Below, one piece after another: positions 29,667 through 37,967 of a DNA stretch of 54,854 nucleotides. Location: the NCBI RefSeq assembly GCF_020177595.1, contig NZ_JAHTBL010000013.1:1-54854 (forward strand), written 5' to 3'. Position numbers and translations under genes: made by a program. How positions within the stretch are numbered: the first letter of the stretch is position 1; the number at the start of each line of letters is the position of its first letter. The notes beneath the pieces are model-generated. The model did no database searches, was not told where the DNA came from, and worked only from the letters and a program-made list of their open reading frames with translations. The stretch is from Cognatishimia sp. MH4019 (GTDB lineage Bacteria > Pseudomonadota > Alphaproteobacteria > Rhodobacterales > Rhodobacteraceae).

Positions 29667-29684
29667 TGTCAATTAAAGTTGACA
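29667..29684. promoter_or_regulatory. PpsR/CrtJ-type operator, perfect TGT-N12-ACA
   Basis: TGTCAA-N6-TTGACA, a fully symmetric match to the TGT-N12-ACA operator bound by the aerobic repressor PpsR/CrtJ in purple bacteria. It lies 45 bp upstream of the bchE start codon. A second, degenerate copy (AGT-N12-ACA) at 29692-29709 is separated by 7 bp, close to the 7-8 bp spacing that supports cooperative binding. Confidence 0.75.
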
Positions 29685-29692
29685 CAGATCAA
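29679..29692. promoter_or_regulatory. FnrL-type box overlapping the PpsR site
   Basis: TTGAC-N4-ATCAA, one mismatch from the FNR/FnrL consensus TTGAT-N4-ATCAA. bchE in Rhodobacter is known to need FnrL under low oxygen, so an FNR box upstream of bchE fits. It shares its left half with the PpsR operator, implying direct competition between activation and repression. Confidence 0.65.
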
Positions 29693-29709
29693 GTAATGAC
29701 AAGTTGACA
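29692..29709. promoter_or_regulatory. degenerate second PpsR/CrtJ half-partner site
   Basis: AGT-N12-ACA, one base off the TGT-N12-ACA consensus, 7 bp from the perfect site at 29667-29684. Weak alone; its spacing relative to the first site is what makes it credible. Confidence 0.5.
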
Positions 29710-29811
29710 CATGGCTGGGAGGACACGGCGCGCCACGCTTTTTCCGCGGAGCGCGTATAGTCCTTGGAGCGGCTTCAAGGACGTCCTAGGCTTACCAAAA
29801 CAAGATCGAGC

Positions 29812-31071
29812 ATGACCATGTCCTCTGACACCAGCAGAGCGCTGATTATCTGCGCCATTTTCGCGGCTTACGTGCTAAGTGGCGGCCTGTCTGTTCCTTC
29901 GCTGGACTTCAACGCCATCTGGATGGCCGGTCGATCTGTCGCCAGCGGGCAATTTGACCAAATCTACCCTCAAACCAACGGTCTTTTCGCTCTGCAAAGC
30001 CCGGAAAGCTGGAACGCACAGTTGCTTGAAGAGGGCGCCGATGGCGCAATTTACCCATTCATCTACCCCCCTCTCTGGGCGTGGATCGCACAAGTGCTGC
30101 CAAAAACGACCAATTTGCAGACCGCAGTTTCGGTTTTCTTGGTGGTGAACACTCTGGCACTCGTTGGGATCGCGTGGCTCGCATGGCGCATAGGCGATCG
30201 CACGATCCCTCTCTGGCTCCATCTTGCAATTGTTCTCGCCATCTTCGCCTTCACCTCTGCCGGGCGACAGGCGATAGGTAACAATCAACCCCAAATCCTG
30301 CTCTCCCTCCTCGTGCTTATTGCGATAGAGCGGACAATCGCTAGGCGTGCTTTCGTTGGCGGAGCCTTAATGGCGCTCGCAGCCTCGATAAAAGGGCTAC
30401 CGCTGCTCTATGCCGTGCTTTGGCTTTTCCAAGGCCAATGGCGCGCCGTCATCGCTTTTGCCTTCGTCGGAAGCCTCCTTGCTGCCATCTCGGTTGTGAC
30501 AATGGGTTGGCCGCTTCATGAAACCTTCCTGTCCCTTCTAGGAGATATACGTCAGACCTATCTGATCTTGTGGCTCAACATCACGTTCGACGGTATGATC
30601 GGTAACCTTTTCTTCTCCCATACCACGATCCCTTCATATCTGGCTGTCGTTGGAGAATATCCCTTAAAGGTCGCTCTTGCCGCGCCAAAACCACCTGCAA
30701 TGGCCGCTCTAAGCACTGGCTTGGCGCTATGCGCATTCGCGGCCTGTGCCATGGTTATGCGCCGCAATCCAGATGATCCGCTTGTCTGGCCGCTCGTTTT
30801 GATATTGCTCAGCGTCAGCAGTCCCTTGGCTTGGAATTATCACTACCTCGCCAGCTTTGCGTTTCTACCCTGCCTGATCAGCCGCTTGGGCCCAAAATGG
30901 GGCGCAATATGCACAGCGACAGTCACACTCCCTCAACTCTCAGTCGTTGCGGGGTTTGTTCAAGACCAAGACGGCCTTTTGGAACCTTACCGCGTGGTCC
31001 TACTCATCTTAATGCTGATCATGGCGGCGGCCTTTGCGCTGGCCATTCGACGTGGCCCACCCCAGACCTGA
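29812..31071 (+). CDS. glycosyltransferase family 87 (DUF2029) membrane protein
   Basis: A 419-aa protein with about ten predicted membrane helices. It has the GT87/DUF2029 hallmarks: an early acidic DFNAIWMAGRSVASGQFDQIY segment after TM1, and YPFIYPPLWAWIAQVLP. GT87 enzymes are polyprenyl-phosphate-sugar-dependent (mannosyl)transferases; the acceptor is unknown. The gene is divergent from bchE and not photosynthetic. Its codon use looks a little more AT-rich than its neighbours, which may mean recent acquisition; this is by eye. Confidence 0.8.
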   Translation: MTMSSDTSRALIICAIFAAYVLSGGLSVPSLDFNAIWMAGRSVASGQFDQIYPQTNGLFALQSPESWNAQLLEEGADGAIYPFIYPPLWAWIAQVLPKTTNLQTAVSVFLVVNTLALVGIAWLAWRIGDRTIPLWLHLAIVLAIFAFTSAGRQAIGNNQPQILLSLLVLIAIERTIARRAFVGGALMALAASIKGLPLLYAVLWLFQGQWRAVIAFAFVGSLLAAISVVTMGWPLHETFLSLLGDIRQTYLILWLNITFDGMIGNLFFSHTTIPSYLAVVGEYPLKVALAAPKPPAMAALSTGLALCAFAACAMVMRRNPDDPLVWPLVLILLSVSSPLAWNYHYLASFAFLPCLISRLGPKWGAICTATVTLPQLSVVAGFVQDQDGLLEPYRVVLLILMLIMAAAFALAIRRGPPQT

Positions 31072-31180
31072 CTTTTCACATCTTTAGCGGTCGCATGCCC
31101 TTGCGTGTGGCGGCGCAATCCCTATAACCCACGACAATTTGCGCGCACCTGCCAGTGCGCCGGGAAATTTGGGGGCCACC

Positions 31181-34100
31181 ATGCCAAAACGCACCGACAT
31201 CAAATCCATTATGATTATCGGAGCCGGCCCCATCGTGATCGGCCAAGCCTGCGAGTTTGACTATTCCGGCGCGCAAGCCTGCAAGGCGCTTCGCGAAGAA
31301 GGCTACCGCGTCATCCTCGTCAACTCCAACCCCGCCACGATCATGACCGATCCCGGGCTGGCGGATGCCACGTATATCGAACCCATCACCCCCGAAATTG
31401 TCGCCAAAATCATCGAGAAAGAGCGCCCCGACGCGCTCCTGCCCACGATGGGCGGCCAGACCGGCTTGAACACCTCCCTCGCGCTTGAGGAAATGGGCGT
31501 GCTCGACAAATTCGGGGTCGAAATGATCGGCGCCAAACGCGACGCCATTGAAATGGCCGAGGACCGCAAGCTCTTCCGCGAAGCGATGGATCGCCTCGGC
31601 CTCGAGAACCCCCGCGCCACCATCGCCAACACGATGGACGAATGCATGGCCGCCCTCGAAGATATCGGCCTGCCCGCCATCATTCGCCCCGCCTTCACCC
31701 TAGGCGGCACCGGCGGCGGCGTCGCCTATAACCGCGACGAATACGAGCATTTCTGCAAAACCGGCCTCGATGCCTCCCCCGTCAATCAGATCCTGATTGA
31801 TGAATCCCTGCTCGGCTGGAAAGAGTTCGAGATGGAGGTCGTCCGCGACCGCGCCGACAACGCCATCATCGTCTGCGCCATCGAAAACGTGGACCCAATG
31901 GGCGTGCACACCGGCGACAGCATCACCGTCGCCCCCGCCCTGACGCTGACCGACAAGGAATACCAGATCATGCGCAACGGCTCGATTGCCGTGCTGCGCG
32001 AGATTGGCGTCGAAACCGGCGGCTCCAACGTGCAATGGGCGATCAATCCCGCCGACGGGCGCATGGTTGTGATCGAGATGAACCCGCGCGTCTCCCGCTC
32101 CTCCGCGCTGGCCTCCAAGGCCACCGGTTTCCCCATCGCGAAAATCGCGGCGAAGCTGGCCGTGGGCTACACGCTCGACGAGCTGGACAACGACATCACC
32201 GGCGTCACGCCTGCCTCATTTGAGCCCACAATCGACTACGTCGTCACCAAAATCCCCCGCTTCGCGTTCGAGAAATTCCCGGGCTCGCAGCCATACCTGA
32301 CCACCGCGATGAAATCCGTGGGCGAGGCCATGTCCATCGGCCGCACAATCCACGAGAGCTTGCAAAAAGCGCTCGCCTCGATGGAAACCGACCTCACCGG
32401 TTTTGACGAAATCGCCATCCCCGATCTCCCCGTCCCGGGCACGACCCGGGACCTCGACGCCAAAGGCCCCGGCTCGGCGGCCGGGACGCGGGGCAAAGAA
32501 CTCGACCCCACCGCCAAAGCCGCCGTCATCAAAGCGATCAGCCAGCAGACCCCCGACCGCCTGCGGACCATCGCCCAAGCCATGCGCCATGGCCTGACCG
32601 ACGACGAAATCCACGCCGTCACCATGTTCGACCCGTGGTTCCTCGCCCGCATCCGCGAGATTATCGACACCGAAGCCACCATCCGCAAAAACGGCCTGCC
32701 CACCAACGCCAGCGACCTGCGCGCGCTCAAAATGATGGGCTTCACCGACGCCCGCCTCGCCACGCTCACAGGCCGCGACGAAGACAATGTCCGCCGCGCC
32801 CGCGTTAACCTTGGTGTCACCGCCGTCTTCAAACGCATCGACACCTGCGCCGCCGAATTCGAAGCGCAGACCCCCTATATGTACTCCACCTACGAGACCC
32901 CGGTGATGGGCGACGTGGAATGCGAAGCCCGCCCCAGCGACCGCAAAAAAGTCGTTATCCTCGGCGGTGGCCCCAACCGCATTGGCCAAGGGATCGAGTT
33001 CGATTACTGCTGCTGCCACGCCTGCTACGCACTCACTGACGCGGGCTATGAAACCATCATGGTCAACTGCAACCCCGAGACGGTTTCCACCGATTACGAC
33101 ACCTCAGACCGCCTCTATTTCGAGCCGCTCACCTTCGAGCACGTCATGGAAATCCTGCGGGTCGAGCAGGAAAATGGCACGCTCCACGGCGTCATCGTCC
33201 AGTTCGGCGGTCAGACGCCCCTGAAGCTCGCCAACGCGCTCGAAGCCGAAGGCATACCGATCCTTGGCACCACGCCCGACGCGATTGATCTGGCCGAAGA
33301 TCGTGAGCGTTTCCAAGCGCTTGTCGAACGCCTTGACCTGAAACAGCCGAAAAACGGCATCGCCTCCTCCGGCATGGAAGCCATGAAGATCGCCACCGAA
33401 GTGGGCTACCCGCTGGTCATCCGCCCCTCCTACGTACTTGGCGGCCGCGCCATGGAAATCGTCCGCGACGACGCCCAGCTGGAACGCTATATCAACGAGG
33501 CCGTTGTCGTCTCCGGCGACAGCCCCGTCCTGCTCGACAGCTACCTCTCCGGCGCTGTTGAAATCGACGTCGATGCGATCTCAGACGGCACTCAGGTCCA
33601 TGTCGCAGGCATCATGCAGCACATCGAAGAGGCGGGCGTCCACTCCGGTGACAGCGCCTGCTCCCTGCCGCCCTATTCGCTGCCCGCCGACATCATCACC
33701 GAACTGCGTCGCCAGACCGAGGCCCTAGCCCTGGCCCTAAATGTAGTCGGCCTGATGAACGTCCAATACGCCGTCAAAGATGGTGAAATCTTCTTAATCG
33801 AGGTTAACCCCCGCGCCTCCCGCACGGTCCCCTTCGTGGCCAAAGCCGTGAACAGCCCGATCGCCACCATCGCTGCCCGCGTCATGGCAGGCGAGCCACT
33901 CAGCAACTTCGACCTCGTCGACCCCGAGATCGACACCTACGCCGTCAAAGAAGCCGTCCTCCCCTTCGCCCGCTTCCCCGGTGTCGATACGATTTTGGGC
34001 CCCGAAATGCGCTCCACCGGCGAAGTTATGGGCTCAGACGCCAACTTCCACCGCGCCTTCCTCAAGGCGCAAATGGGCGCGGGCACCGATTTGCCCAAGG

Positions 34101-34498
34101 ACGGCAAAGGCAAAGTCTTCCTGTCCATCCGCGATGACGACAAGACGCCCGACATGCTGGAAGCCGCCCAAACGCTCACAGCGCTCGGCCACACCCTTAT
34201 CGCCACCTCCGGCACCGCGAAATGGCTTACCGATCAAGGGCTTGAGGTTGAAGTGGTCAAGAAGGTCTATGAGGGCAAACCCAACGTCGTTGACCAGCTC
34301 AAAGACGGTAAAGTCAGCCTCGTGATGAACACGACCGAGGGTGCCATGGCCATCGCCGACAGCCGCGACATCCGCAACGTCGCCTTGATGGACAAGATCC
34401 CTTATTTCACGACGGCTGCTGCCAGCCACGCCGCCGCACTCGCAATGAAAGCGCGGGTCGAAGGCGAGGTCGGGGTCGTGGCATTGCAGGAAGCATAG
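31181..34498 (+). CDS. carB: carbamoyl-phosphate synthase, large subunit
   Basis: A 1105-aa enzyme making carbamoyl phosphate for arginine and pyrimidine synthesis. It shows the expected duplicated ATP-grasp architecture: first half with [20 protein letters not shown] near the start, second half with [20 protein letters not shown] near residue 600, and an MGS-like allosteric domain at the end (about 970-1105). The ATG at 31181 is supported by homologous N-termini ([14 protein letters not shown]). The small subunit carA is not in the window. Confidence 0.97.
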   Translation: MPKRTDIKSIMIIGAGPIVIGQACEFDYSGAQACKALREEGYRVILVNSNPATIMTDPGLADATYIEPITPEIVAKIIEKERPDALLPTMGGQTGLNTSLALEEMGVLDKFGVEMIGAKRDAIEMAEDRKLFREAMDRLGLENPRATIANTMDECMAALEDIGLPAIIRPAFTLGGTGGGVAYNRDEYEHFCKTGLDASPVNQILIDESLLGWKEFEMEVVRDRADNAIIVCAIENVDPMGVHTGDSITVAPALTLTDKEYQIMRNGSIAVLREIGVETGGSNVQWAINPADGRMVVIEMNPRVSRSSALASKATGFPIAKIAAKLAVGYTLDELDNDITGVTPASFEPTIDYVVTKIPRFAFEKFPGSQPYLTTAMKSVGEAMSIGRTIHESLQKALASMETDLTGFDEIAIPDLPVPGTTRDLDAKGPGSAAGTRGKELDPTAKAAVIKAISQQTPDRLRTIAQAMRHGLTDDEIHAVTMFDPWFLARIREIIDTEATIRKNGLPTNASDLRALKMMGFTDARLATLTGRDEDNVRRARVNLGVTAVFKRIDTCAAEFEAQTPYMYSTYETPVMGDVECEARPSDRKKVVILGGGPNRIGQGIEFDYCCCHACYALTDAGYETIMVNCNPETVSTDYDTSDRLYFEPLTFEHVMEILRVEQENGTLHGVIVQFGGQTPLKLANALEAEGIPILGTTPDAIDLAEDRERFQALVERLDLKQPKNGIASSGMEAMKIATEVGYPLVIRPSYVLGGRAMEIVRDDAQLERYINEAVVVSGDSPVLLDSYLSGAVEIDVDAISDGTQVHVAGIMQHIEEAGVHSGDSACSLPPYSLPADIITELRRQTEALALALNVVGLMNVQYAVKDGEIFLIEVNPRASRTVPFVAKAVNSPIATIAARVMAGEPLSNFDLVDPEIDTYAVKEAVLPFARFPGVDTILGPEMRSTGEVMGSDANFHRAFLKAQMGAGTDLPKDGKGKVFLSIRDDDKTPDMLEAAQTLTALGHTLIATSGTAKWLTDQGLEVEVVKKVYEGKPNVVDQLKDGKVSLVMNTTEGAMAIADSRDIRNVALMDKIPYFTTAAASHAAALAMKARVEGEVGVVALQEA

Positions 34499-34730
34499 TT
34501 CTTAAGCACACGGTTCCGTGCCAGCGCCAACCGAACACCCTGCCTGCAGACATACACGAAGACGCTAAAAGGCGGCTCCGCTCGCTTCCTTTTTGCGTCC
34601 CTCCCTAGCGGGCTGCACAGCCGTCAATATCGTATCGCCGCACCAATGCTTGACCCTCGGCATGGCGGCTCCTCGATCTTTCCCAAGATGCCGGCGCCGC
34701 CGGCACCCATGCCCGCAAAGGCAAGCGCAT
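34499..34730. other. 232-bp non-coding stretch after carB
   Basis: No gene supported. It holds one strong GC hairpin (GCCGGC-GCC-GCCGGC, 34690-34704) without a T-run and is otherwise unstructured to the eye. Confidence 0.4.
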
Positions 34731-35261
34731 TCAGAGGCCCGCAGCCTTCTTACGCGCCTTGATCCGCCTCTTCGCCGCCGCGCGCAGCTCCGGAGCATAG
34801 GCTTCATCCTCGGCAACATCTTCATCCGTCAGCTCTTGATACGCTGCCTGCTCTGCCTCAAGCCGCATCCGCTCAACCTGATCCGCCATCTGGCCCCACG
34901 GAATGCCGCGGCGTGCCTCCTGCGCCACGATATCCGGGCGCAACACGATATCGGTGGCATCCGGCCCTTTAATCACTTTAGCCAGCCGCCCATCCATCCA
35001 CGCGCGCAGCAGCCGGTTCATTTTCGTCTGGTAGCCCGGCCCCATCGCTCTGAAAAATTTCACGACGTCGCTGTCCAGCCGGATCGTCACCTTGGATTTC
35101 TCATGACAGGGCTGCGTCGCAACCTCATGCCATGCATCCGGCAATCCGTTCTCAAGCACAACGGCTGCCAGCACGTCGCGTTCGATCATCGCAAATGCAT
35201 CACTCATCAGGCTTGCTTTCACGCGCTCAGCCTTGGTCATCTCCTTGGGGTCACGGGCCAT
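34731..35261 (-). CDS. BrnA-like ribbon-helix-helix protein, no adjacent BrnT toxin
   Basis: A 176-aa protein whose middle (about 57-92) fits the BrnA/ribbon-helix-helix fold: strand KVTIRLDSDVVKFF and following helices ending in MNRLLRAWMD. The C-terminus is charged (ELTDEDVAEDEAY, then a K/R-rich end). BrnA antitoxins are normally co-encoded with the RNase BrnT; no BrnT-like frame is next to it, so it may be an orphan DNA-binding regulator. GCAGGAG precedes the ATG. It is divergent from the FabH-like gene across a region with an 11-bp phased CCATAC array, a plausible binding site because RHH dimers bind tandem half-sites about one turn apart. Confidence 0.75.
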   Translation of the reverse strand: MARDPKEMTKAERVKASLMSDAFAMIERDVLAAVVLENGLPDAWHEVATQPCHEKSKVTIRLDSDVVKFFRAMGPGYQTKMNRLLRAWMDGRLAKVIKGPDATDIVLRPDIVAQEARRGIPWGQMADQVERMRLEAEQAAYQELTDEDVAEDEAYAPELRAAAKRRIKARKKAAGL

Positions 35262-35338
35262 GGTCAGTCTCCTGCAAGTTTGCCCGAAGATTCGTAAGAA
35301 AAGGTTAAGATCAGCCTGCCGCTGCGTACGTACAGATG

Positions 35339-35410
35339 CCATACGCAAGCCATACCCGAACCATACCGAAACCATACGCCGCGTCCCGCTTGACCTTTTG
35401 GCCCCCATAC
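35339..35410. repeat. helically phased CCATAC direct-repeat array (candidate operator)
   Basis: The hexamer CCATAC starts at 35339, 35350, 35361 and 35372, exactly 11 bp apart, and again at 35405, exactly 33 bp (three turns) later. The three-base intervals between copies are G/C/A variants (for example GCAAG, CCGAA, CGAAA). A half-matching copy sits 11 bp before the first. All copies face the same way and lie on the same DNA face. The array is between two divergent gene starts; the last copy falls inside the FabH-like gene's probable -35/-10 spacer. Confidence 0.85.
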
Positions 35411-35418
35411 GGTCCTCT
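35390..35418 (+). promoter_or_regulatory. candidate promoter of the FabH-like gene
   Basis: TTGACC (35390-35395) followed 17 bp later by TCCTCT (35413-35418). The -35 fits the alphaproteobacterial TTGAC type; the -10 is poor. The fifth CCATAC lies between the two elements, so a bound protein could block RNA polymerase. Confidence 0.4.
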
Positions 35419-35444
35419 CTTGCAACCCTATGCACGAGGCCGAC

Positions 35445-36566
35445 ATGCACCAGCCAGCGATCACCGGAAGCGGCGTTTTCACCCCTGAGAACATCATCAC
35501 AAATGACGAGCTTGTCGTTGCCTTCAACGCCTATGTTGACCGGTACAACACTGAAAACGCTGTACAAATCGAGGCTGGAGAGGTTGAGGCCAAGGCCCAT
35601 TCCTCTTCCGACTTCATCACGTCAGCCTCCGGTATCGAACAGCGCCATGTGATCGACAAGGACGGCATTCTTGACCCTGGCACGATGCACCCGCTCTTTA
35701 CGCCGCGGCCTGACGATGCGCCTTCGCTCATGGCCGAGATGGGCGTCAAAGCCTGCCAGCAAGCCCTTGATATGGCGGGAAAAACCGCAGCTGACGTGGA
35801 TACCGTTCTGTGTGCGGCTTCCAACCACGAACGCGCCTACCCCGCCATCGCGATCGAGATCCAGGAACTCCTTGGAATTCAGGGGTTTGGCTTTGATATG
35901 AACGTCGCCTGTTCGTCTGCCACCTTCGGCATTCAGGCCGCCGCCGACATGATCAAATCCGGCAGCATCAACAGCGCTTTGGTCGTCAATCCCGAGATTT
36001 GTTCCGCCCATCTGGAATGGCGGGATCGCGACTGCCATTTTATCTTCGGCGATGTCGCAACAGCCGTCCTGCTTGAGCGGGCTGATCAGGCCGCGGGCCC
36101 GTATTTCGCCATTAAATCAACCCGTTGCGCCACCGCGTTCTCCAATAACATCCGCAACAATAACGGTTTCCTGCGCCGCTCTCACGCGCAGATGGAGGAT
36201 CGCCGCGATATGCAATTCATGCAAAACGGGCGCAAGGTCTTCAAGGAAGTGCTGCCCATGGTCAGCAAACATATCGCCGATCACATGGTCGATGAAAATG
36301 TCCAGGCCTCTGATCTTAAAAGGCTTTGGCTGCATCAGGCCAACAAGACGATGAACGATTTCATCGGAAAGAAAGTCCTTGGCCGCACGCCCGAGCCACA
36401 TGAACAGCCCAATATCCTGCAGGACTATGCCAACACCTCATCGGCGGGCTCGATCATCGCTTTTGCCAAATATTCCAACGACATGGAGGACGGCGATACC
36501 GGGCTGATCTGCTCGTTTGGGGCAGGTTATTCCGTAGGATCAGTGATTTTACAGAGGGTTGGCTAA
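35445..36566 (+). CDS. beta-ketoacyl-ACP synthase III-like enzyme (FabH family)
   Basis: A 373-aa thiolase-fold enzyme with the KAS III catalytic triad: Cys156 (NVACSSATFG), His297 (HQANKTMND) and Asn330 (ANTSSAGS). An insert around residues 25-60 distinguishes it from the short FabH and resembles the Pseudomonas PA3286 type, which condenses medium-chain acyl-CoA with malonyl-ACP; this subfamily link is from memory. GAGG a few bases upstream supports the ATG at 35445 over 35430. It may feed acyl-CoA into fatty-acid synthesis or start a special lipid. Confidence 0.88.
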   Translation: MHQPAITGSGVFTPENIITNDELVVAFNAYVDRYNTENAVQIEAGEVEAKAHSSSDFITSASGIEQRHVIDKDGILDPGTMHPLFTPRPDDAPSLMAEMGVKACQQALDMAGKTAADVDTVLCAASNHERAYPAIAIEIQELLGIQGFGFDMNVACSSATFGIQAAADMIKSGSINSALVVNPEICSAHLEWRDRDCHFIFGDVATAVLLERADQAAGPYFAIKSTRCATAFSNNIRNNNGFLRRSHAQMEDRRDMQFMQNGRKVFKEVLPMVSKHIADHMVDENVQASDLKRLWLHQANKTMNDFIGKKVLGRTPEPHEQPNILQDYANTSSAGSIIAFAKYSNDMEDGDTGLICSFGAGYSVGSVILQRVG

Positions 36567-36597
36567 CCGAAAATTAAGGTTTGGCTGCTAAACAGCC

Positions 36598-37050
36598 CTA
36601 ACCCGCTTCTTCTTCAAGGTGTAGCTTCATCTCAAGCAAGACATGCTGCAAGGCAGAGGTTTCGCGCAACAGCCGCTTTGCCTCGTTCACCGTGATCACA
36701 CCATCCTCGATGGATTGGTTATATTCGGCCATCAACATCGCAAACCGTTGTGACAAGGCCACCACGTCCGAGTTCACGCCACCCCCGTCCGAATTCTTGC
36801 GATCTTGGTCATAGCTCAACGTGATCCCTTTAAGATCCGCAAGCGCGCTGGTCACATGGGGAAACCGTGCCGCTTCTTCCAAGGCGGCGACCGCGTCGAT
36901 CGGCATGAACCTGTCGGCATGCTCTGGATTGTCGGAATAATACCGACCCAGCGTCGCCTTCGACTTGCCCGTCAGCGTGCAAGCCGGTTCGATGCCGACA
37001 TCTTTAACCAAAGCCTCGGTGTGCTTTTTCAGATAATTACCAATACCCAT
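36598..37050 (-). CDS. phage-related HTH protein, function unknown
   Basis: A 150-aa protein whose N-terminus (about 12-42) has the pattern of a helix-turn-helix: VKDVGIEPACTLTGKSKATLGRYYSD. The rest is helical and ends in an acidic tail. Similar short proteins are known to me from Rhodobacteraceae prophages and genomes as regulator-like hypotheticals. AGGA 6 bp before 37050 supports that ATG; a longer frame to 37128 exists. Its promoter region holds an ATAAC-N5-GTTAT dyad that could be its own operator. Confidence 0.6.
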   Translation of the reverse strand: MGIGNYLKKHTEALVKDVGIEPACTLTGKSKATLGRYYSDNPEHADRFMPIDAVAALEEAARFPHVTSALADLKGITLSYDQDRKNSDGGGVNSDVVALSQRFAMLMAEYNQSIEDGVITVNEAKRLLRETSALQHVLLEMKLHLEEEAG

Positions 37051-37385
37051 CCCAGTTCCTGAATAACCTTTCGTTATGGGGAAACTCTTGCTGCCTTTCC
37101 CATTAATAGGTTGGTAAGGGTTTGTCATTTATAAAGCGTCTCCAAATGGGGCGATTACCAGTTCCGATGTCCCCAGCATCGGCTTGGTTTGGGTCCACCG
37201 CACCTAGGACGTGGGATCCAAGGACCGGTGTAAGCCGGAACAGCGGTGGGCTCCTCTTGTTTGATGGTGCAGCCGGATCAATTCCCCAGTGGGTAACCGC
37301 TCGTTGATCCAGCGTCTTACAGTGTTAGAGGAGCCCACCGCCGAACCCGCCTTGCAGCCATCCAGACGCTTGGCTACTCAAGGTC
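37051..37385. other. 335-bp gene-free interval with several RNA-like hairpins
   Basis: No protein gene supported. It contains, left to right: the regulator's probable promoter/operator with ATAAC-N5-GTTAT; hairpin CCGATG-N7-CATCGG (37164-37182); and the larger structured element at 37214-37363 described separately, ending 22 bp before the tdk start. Confidence 0.7.
37214..37363. ncRNA. candidate structured RNA with 6S RNA-like architecture
   Basis: About 150 nt with nested helices: GGAT (37214-37217)/ATCC (37360-37363); CAAGG (37219-37223)/CCTTG (37350-37354); a perfect 15-bp helix 37243-37257 with 37327-37341; a 17/16-nt open internal loop; then GGATCAA (37275-37281)/TTGATCC (37304-37310) closing the tip. 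A side hairpin CCGG-N6-CCGG sits on the left arm. Closing stem, large central bubble and terminal stem in ~150 nt is the 6S RNA plan, but sequence signature, strand and promoter are not established. Confidence 0.45.
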
Positions 37386-37967
37386 ATGGCCAAACTTTAC
37401 TTCAACTACTCCACCATGAATGCGGGTAAATCCACCGTTCTGCTCCAAGCCTCCCACAACTATATCGAGCGCGGGATGCAGACCTATTTGCTGACAGCGC
37501 AGTTTGACAATCGCGCAGGCGACGGGCGGATTGCATCGCGCATCGGGATCGGGATTGAAGCCGATACGTTTGGCCCGTCTGACGATCTTTTTTCCAAGAT
37601 AGATCAACGACTTGTGGGTGGGCCTTGCGCCTGTGTCTTCATCGACGAATCCCAGTTTCTAAGCGCCGATCAGGTCTGGCAACTGGCCCGCGCAGTCGAT
37701 GATCTGGGCGTGCCCGTAATGTGCTACGGCCTGCGCGTCGACTTCCAAGGCAAGCTCTTTCCAGGCTCTGCTGCGCTGCTGGCACTGGCAGATGAGATGC
37801 GCGAAGTCCGCACGATTTGCCATTGCGGAAAGAAAGCCACGATGGTCGTCCGGCAGGACGATCAGGGCCGCGTTTTGACCGACGGTGCGCAAGTTCAGAT
37901 CGGCGGAAACGAGCGTTATGTCAGCCTGTGTAGACGCCATTGGCGCGAGGCCATGGGCGATTTCTAG
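37386..37967 (+). CDS. tdk: thymidine kinase
   Basis: A 193-aa type II thymidine kinase that phosphorylates thymidine (and deoxyuridine) with ATP. P-loop STMNAGKST (9-17), the FIDESQFL motif (about 82-89), and zinc-binding cysteines in CHCGKKA (about 140) and the C-terminal SLCRRHW. Length is normal. The 3' end shares 4 bp with the convergent dehydrogenase gene. Confidence 0.95.
   Translation: MAKLYFNYSTMNAGKSTVLLQASHNYIERGMQTYLLTAQFDNRAGDGRIASRIGIGIEADTFGPSDDLFSKIDQRLVGGPCACVFIDESQFLSADQVWQLARAVDDLGVPVMCYGLRVDFQGKLFPGSAALLALADEMREVRTICHCGKKATMVVRQDDQGRVLTDGAQVQIGGNERYVSLCRRHWREAMGDF

Noticed and set aside
27880-29676. Plus-strand frame of 598 codons opposite bchE
   Set aside because: bchE on the minus strand has the full radical-SAM signature; the plus frame is shadow sequence.
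34731-35261. A complete BrnT-BrnA toxin-antitoxin pair
   Set aside because: No BrnT-like frame is found on either side of the BrnA-like gene, so a toxin pair is not supported.
35339-35410. CCATAC array as a CRISPR or plasmid-type iteron origin
   Set aside because: Repeats are 6 bp with 5-bp intervals, far too short for CRISPR; no replication gene is near. The divergent promoter setting fits an operator.
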